Shown here: one piece after another, positions 60,103-64,000 of the stretch
Position numbering within the stretch: position 1 is the stretch's first letter
Layout of the letters: each line of letters starts with the position of its first letter
Assembly (NCBI RefSeq): GCF_000423085.1
Contig: NZ_AUHH01000014.1
Location: forward strand, 24,690-88,689
DNA from: Granulicoccus phenolivorans DSM 17626 = NBRC 107789 = JCM 15570
GTDB taxonomy: Bacteria > Actinomycetota > Actinomycetes > Propionibacteriales > Propionibacteriaceae
DNA: 64,000 nucleotides
Reading direction: 5' to 3'
Translations under genes and position numbers: made by a program
Notes under the pieces: generated by a model
What the model saw: the letters and a program-made list of their open reading frames with translations, nothing else
Told to the model about the DNA's origin: nothing
Database searches by the model: none

Positions 60103-61611
60103 GTGCTGACTCCTGCCCTGCCCACGCTGTCCCTGGCCAAGTCGGTCCGCGAGGATGCCGACATCGTCGTCGTCGGGTTCACCCGCGACGGTGAGTCCCC
60201 GGTGATCCCCGGCCTGCCCGAGTCGCTGGTGAAGGCATACACGAAGAAGGTGGGGCAGAATCCGGCCGCGCTGGCCGAGGACCTGGGGGCCAAACCGAAA
60301 CTCGGATCCACCACGCTGCTGCCGTCGGTGGACGGCACCAAGCTGCTGGCCGTCGGCCTGGGCGAGGGAGCCGCGTCGCTGTCGGACCTGCGGTCCGCCG
60401 CCGCGACGGGGGTCCGGGCCGCCCGGTCGGCCGGCGCGACGAAGGTGGCCGTGGCCCTGGCCGCGCACGATCCGGAGACGGTCCGGGCGGTCGCCGAGGG
60501 CGCGGTCCTGGGCAGCTACACCTATGCCGGGCTGGTCTCGACCGAGCCATCGACCGCACCGGTGGAGCAGATCACCGTGGTCGCCGATGCCAAGCAGGCC
60601 GACGGCAAACAGTCCGCGCTGACTGACCAGGTGACCCAGGCCGCGATCATCGCCGGCGCCCAGCTGACCGCCCGGGAATGGGTGAACGCGCCGGCCAACC
60701 TGCTCTACCCGGAGACCTTCGCCGAGGAGGCGCTGGCACACGCGCGTCGCGCCAAGGTGACCACCGAGGTGCTCGGCCCGGAGGAACTCGCCGCCCAGGG
60801 CTACGGCGGCATCACCGCCGTCGGTGGCGGATCGGCTCACCTCCCTCGGCTGACCCGGCTGGAGTACGCCCCGCGCAACGCCAAGGCCCACCTGGTGCTG
60901 GTCGGCAAGGGGATCACCTTCGACGCCGGCGGCCTGGACCTGAAGACCGCCGACGGAATGTACACGATGAAGAGCGATATGGCCGGCGCCGCCGCTGTGA
61001 TCGCCGCGACCGTGGCCATCGCGGAGTTGGAGCTCGATATTCACGTCACGGCGTACGCGGCGATGGCGGAGAACCTGCCGTCGGACACGGCGTACCGGCC
61101 CTCGGACGTGCTGACCATGTACGGCGGCACGACCGTCGAGAACGCCAACACCGACGCCGAGGGGCGCCTGGTGATGGCCGACGCGCTGGCCCGGGCGAAC
61201 GCCGACCAGGCGGACCTGGTCGTGGATGTCGCCACCCTCACCGGTGCCTGCATGGTCGCTCTGGGGATGAACGCCTTCGGGATTTTCTCCGACTCCGAGG
61301 AGGTCACCGGACGGGTCCAGGACGCCACCGAGGCGGCGGGAGAGCGTGGCTGGCCGCTGCCGATTCCGGCCGAGACCGCCGAGGAACTGGAGTCCAAGGT
61401 GGCCGACCTGAAGTCCTCGGGCGGCCGGTACGGCGGGGCTTCCACCGCGGCCGCCTTCCTGCGCCGTTTTGTCGCTGCCGACACCGCCTGGGCCCACCTC
61501 GACATCGCCGGTCCGTCGTTCACCGACAAGGCCCGCGGGGAGAACTCGCCCGGGGGCACCGGCGTCGGCGTGCGTACGCTGATCGAACTCGCCCGCGGCA
61601 TGCAGGCCTGA
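60103..61611 (+). CDS. pepA: Leucyl aminopeptidase (M17)
   Basis: 502-residue cytosolic M17 aminopeptidase. The C-terminal catalytic domain carries VGKGITFDAGGLDLK (metal ligands Lys/Asp), MKSDMAGAAAV and NTDAEGRLVMADAL (signature). Two-domain length is normal. GTG 60103 follows GAGAGGA. Often paired with gcvT and sucB in actinobacteria, as here. Confidence 0.96.
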   Translation: MLTPALPTLSLAKSVREDADIVVVGFTRDGESPVIPGLPESLVKAYTKKVGQNPAALAEDLGAKPKLGSTTLLPSVDGTKLLAVGLGEGAASLSDLRSAAATGVRAARSAGATKVAVALAAHDPETVRAVAEGAVLGSYTYAGLVSTEPSTAPVEQITVVADAKQADGKQSALTDQVTQAAIIAGAQLTAREWVNAPANLLYPETFAEEALAHARRAKVTTEVLGPEELAAQGYGGITAVGGGSAHLPRLTRLEYAPRNAKAHLVLVGKGITFDAGGLDLKTADGMYTMKSDMAGAAAVIAATVAIAELELDIHVTAYAAMAENLPSDTAYRPSDVLTMYGGTTVENANTDAEGRLVMADALARANADQADLVVDVATLTGACMVALGMNAFGIFSDSEEVTGRVQDATEAAGERGWPLPIPAETAEELESKVADLKSSGGRYGGASTAAAFLRRFVAADTAWAHLDIAGPSFTDKARGENSPGGTGVGVRTLIELARGMQA

Positions 61612-61758
61612 GCCCCGCGGGACGCGCCGGGTCGCGGTTCGCGCCGTGACCCGGCACCGCTCCGGCCGAAACTCCGGGATGGGCGCGAAAACCGGCGCCC
61701 GGGGTGGAAGATAGGGTGGCAGACAAGCAGATCCCACGTCTTGGAGGAGTCTCTACCC

Positions 61759-63591
61759 ATGTCGACTTCCGTAACCCTTCCCGAACTCGGCGAGTCGGTC
61801 ACCGAGGGCACCGTCTCCCGGTGGCTCAAGGCCGTCGGAGACCGGGTCGAGGCTGACGAGCCCTTGCTCGAAGTTTCCACCGACAAGGTCGACACCGAGA
61901 TTCCCAGTCCGACAGCCGGCGTGCTCCTCGAGATTCGGGCAAATGAGGACGACACCGTCGAGGTCGGCGCCGTCCTCGCGGTGATCGGCGAAGCGGGCGA
62001 AGCTCCCGCGGACGCCGGGTCCGCTCCGGCCGCCCCGGCCGAGCCCGCCGCCGCGGCTCCCGCGCCGGCCGCTCCCGAGCCGCAGCCCGAGCCCGAGCCG
62101 GCCCCCGCCGCTCCGGCGTTGCAGGCCCCCGCCCCGCAGGCCACCGCTCCGGCCGCAGGTCCGGCGACCGGCACCGAGGTGAAGCTGCCCGAGTTGGGCG
62201 AATCGGTCACCGAGGGCACTGTGTCCCGCTGGCTGAAGCAGGTCGGGGACACCGTCGAGACCGATGAGGCCCTGGTCGAGATCTCCACCGACAAGGTCGA
62301 CACCGAGGTTCCCTCGCCGGTCAGCGGTACCGTGCTGGAGTTGCGCGCCAATGAGGACGACACCGTCGAGGTGGGCGCCGTGCTCGCGATCATCGGTGAT
62401 GCGAACGCCGCCCCCGCGGCGAGCGCCCCCGCGGCGAGCGCCCCCGCCCCGAGCGCCCCGGCGCAGGCCGCGCCGGCACCCGCCCCGGAGCCGGAACCCC
62501 GACACGCCGCCCCCGAACCCACGCCGGCTCCCGCCGCTGCCCCGGCGGCGGCTCCCGCTGCTGCCCCGGTACCGGCCGCGCCCGTCGCCGAATCGGCTCC
62601 GGCCACCCAGGCGGCCCCCGCCCCGGCCGTGGCCCCGCGCAGCAAGAACGACTCCTCGGCGTACGTCACCCCGCTGGTACGCAAGCTGGCCGCCGACAAC
62701 AACGTCGACCTGGCCACCGTGCAGGGCACCGGAGTGGGTGGGCGCATCCGCAAGCAGGACGTCCTGGACGCCGCGGCTGCAGCGAAGGCCCCCGCTCCCG
62801 CGGCAGCGACCGCTCCGGCAGCCGCTGCCCCGGCGGCGTCTGCTGCTCCCTCTGCGGAGGCGGTCGCCAAGCGCGGCACCACCGAGAAGCTGTCCCGGCT
62901 GCGCAAGACCATCGCCCGGCGGATGGTCGAGTCGCTGCAGACCGGCGCCCAGCTCACCGCGACCGTCGAGGTCGACCTGACCCGGATCTCCCGGATCCGC
63001 GCCCAGGTCAAGGACGCCTTCAAGGCACGCGAGGGCGCCACCTTGTCCTACCTGCCGTTCATCACCAAGGCGACGATCGAGGCGCTGCGGCACTTCCCGA
63101 AGGTGAATGCCACCATCGACACCGAGGCGGGCACCGTCACCTACGCCAACGCCGAGAACATCGGCATGGCCGTCGATACCGACCGGGGCCTGCTGGTGCC
63201 GGTGATCCGCAACGCGGGCGACCTGAACATCGGCGGACTGGCCAAGCAGATCCACGAGATGGCCGCGAAGACGCGGACCAACAAGCTGACCCCCGATGAC
63301 CTGACCGGTGGCACCTTCACCATCACCAACTACGGGTCGGCCGGCACCCTGATGGACACCCCGATCATCAACCTGCCGGAGGTCGCGATCCTCGGCACCG
63401 GTGCGCTGGTGAAGCGGCCGATGGTGATCACCGACCCGAACCTGGGTGAGGTCATCGCGATCCGCGACATGATGTACCTCTCGCTCACCTACGATCACCG
63501 GCTGATCGACGGGGCCGACGCGGCCCGCTTCCTGAGCACGGTGAAGGCGCGCCTGGAGGAGGGCGACTTCGGCGCCGAGTTCGGTCTGTGA
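61759..63591 (+). CDS. sucB: 2-oxoacid dehydrogenase E2 (dihydrolipoamide succinyltransferase)
   Basis: 610-residue E2 core of a 2-oxoacid dehydrogenase. Two lipoyl domains (each with Lys in STDKVDTE; starts [13 protein letters not shown] and [13 protein letters not shown]) are joined by Ala/Pro linkers. A peripheral-subunit-binding domain follows ([28 protein letters not shown]). The acyltransferase domain ends with the catalytic [14 protein letters not shown] 61759 follows GGAGGAG at 13 bases. In this phylum it serves the pyruvate/2-oxoglutarate dehydrogenase complex. Confidence 0.94.
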   Translation: MSTSVTLPELGESVTEGTVSRWLKAVGDRVEADEPLLEVSTDKVDTEIPSPTAGVLLEIRANEDDTVEVGAVLAVIGEAGEAPADAGSAPAAPAEPAAAAPAPAAPEPQPEPEPAPAAPALQAPAPQATAPAAGPATGTEVKLPELGESVTEGTVSRWLKQVGDTVETDEALVEISTDKVDTEVPSPVSGTVLELRANEDDTVEVGAVLAIIGDANAAPAASAPAASAPAPSAPAQAAPAPAPEPEPRHAAPEPTPAPAAAPAAAPAAAPVPAAPVAESAPATQAAPAPAVAPRSKNDSSAYVTPLVRKLAADNNVDLATVQGTGVGGRIRKQDVLDAAAAAKAPAPAAATAPAAAAPAASAAPSAEAVAKRGTTEKLSRLRKTIARRMVESLQTGAQLTATVEVDLTRISRIRAQVKDAFKAREGATLSYLPFITKATIEALRHFPKVNATIDTEAGTVTYANAENIGMAVDTDRGLLVPVIRNAGDLNIGGLAKQIHEMAAKTRTNKLTPDDLTGGTFTITNYGSAGTLMDTPIINLPEVAILGTGALVKRPMVITDPNLGEVIAIRDMMYLSLTYDHRLIDGADAARFLSTVKARLEEGDFGAEFGL

Positions 63592-63621
63592 GCCGGATCC
63601 GCTGAATCCGATCGGCACCTG

Positions 63622-63651
63622 AGGGCCGGTACCCAATCGGGTACCGGCCCT
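63622..63651 (+). terminator. Terminator after sucB
   Basis: Thirteen-base perfect arms (63622-63634, 63639-63651) around AATC, 30 bases after the stop. Confidence 0.85.
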
Positions 63652-63763
63652 TCGGCTTTGCCGACCGGCCGCGGGGGTACGCCTTCCCGCGACCGATCCC
63701 TCACCCGGCCCATTGCCCGTGACAACTTCGCAGACCGGGTGACCCGTACCCGGCGGGGATCAG

Positions 63764-64000
63764 AAGGAGCGAAGGTTCGTGTCTAGCAGCGACGCCAGCA
63801 GCGGACGCTCCCCGGGGTGTTGCCTCGCTGGACCGGGGGTGGGCTCGCCACCCGGGACCCTCGGCTCGCTGCCCGGGACCCTCGGCTCGCTGCCCGGAAT
63901 CTCGACTCGCTCCCCGGGACCCTCGGCACGCTCCTTGGGCAGGAGTCGGCCCACCCCCGAAAGAAGCGAAGGCTCGTGTCGGGCAGCGACGCCAGCAGCG
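63764..64000. repeat. 40-bp direct repeats and short internal repeats at the right edge (no gene seen)
   Basis: A 40-base unit at 63764-63803 recurs at 63961-64000 with four mismatches and is cut by the window end; the shared tail is CAGCGACGCCAGCAGCG. Between them CTCGGCTCGCTGCCCGGGA-type units repeat about four times (63837-63930). A minus-strand open frame of 64 codons here is only the translation of these repeats (VPGSEPR). Nothing else is seen in the 350 bases after the sucB terminator. Confidence 0.8.

Noticed and set aside
61041..63041. 666-codon minus-strand frame with Ala/Gly/Ser-rich repeats.
   Set aside because: Antisense to pepA and sucB; its repeats mirror the Ala/Pro linkers of the E2 protein.
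63760..63954. 64-codon minus-strand frame at the right edge as a gene.
   Set aside because: Its sequence is just translated DNA repeats (VPGSEPR units) and it extends into another repeat copy; no ribosome-binding site.

Overview
The window looks like chromosomal DNA of a high-GC actinobacterium. The conserved blocks NlpC/P60 - DEDDh/GIY-YIG nuclease - qcrBAC/ctaE - trpD, ctaCDF, folP2-gpgS, guaB1, PspA/PspAA and ErpA are typical of the phylum. I favour a Propionibacteriaceae-like host, but that is an inference from general gene content and I cannot place the genus. I saw no rRNA, tRNA, CRISPR array, transposase or phage gene.

Layout. Positions 1-23.9 kb are mostly housekeeping: cell-wall hydrolase (partial), nuclease, the bcc complex (qcrC-qcrA-qcrB) with oxidase subunit III (ctaE), trpD, a prepilin peptidase, a cyclophilin, a rhomboid-fold protein that lacks its catalytic residues, guaB1, the oxidase genes ctaC-ctaD-ctaF, and an overlapping run LLM oxidoreductase - gpgS - folP2 - LigB-like protein. 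Together qcr and cta encode the bcc:aa3 respiratory supercomplex. Positions 24-38.2 kb are catabolic and regulatory. They hold a thiolase, a GntR-controlled operon (FAH-family hydrolase, alpha/beta hydrolase, amidohydrolase, DUF1636 protein), a MerR/carboxymuconolactone decarboxylase/DUF488 operon whose merR carries an in-frame amber codon, two convergent LysR genes, and an operon of two enoyl-CoA hydratases flanking a pair of acyl-CoA dehydrogenases. Positions 38.3-45.6 kb hold erpA, a glycerate kinase, pspA/pspAA, small membrane proteins and an ECF41 sigma factor facing its likely target oxidoreductase.

Positions 45.7-58.6 kb hold the most striking locus, an apparently complete indole-3-acetic acid (auxin) catabolic set of the iac type. 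It comprises a class D flavin monooxygenase (iacA), iacB, iacI, a Rieske oxygenase (iacC/iacD), an SDR (iacE), a ferredoxin reductase (iacF), an amidase (iacH), an MFS transporter and a flavin reductase (iacG) that is fused to an IclR-like ligand-binding domain. A PAS histidine kinase and a FixJ-family response regulator sit on opposite sides of the core operon, and similar 11-bp boxes lie in front of both main transcription units. The iac pathway is known to lead to catechol; no catechol-cleavage genes are visible in this window. The right end (58.7-64 kb) returns to housekeeping (gcvT, pepA, sucB) and finishes in non-coding direct repeats cut by the window edge.

Functions rest on reading motifs and gene context by eye. 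Start codons were chosen from ribosome-binding sites and ATGA/GTGA overlaps where these were visible.
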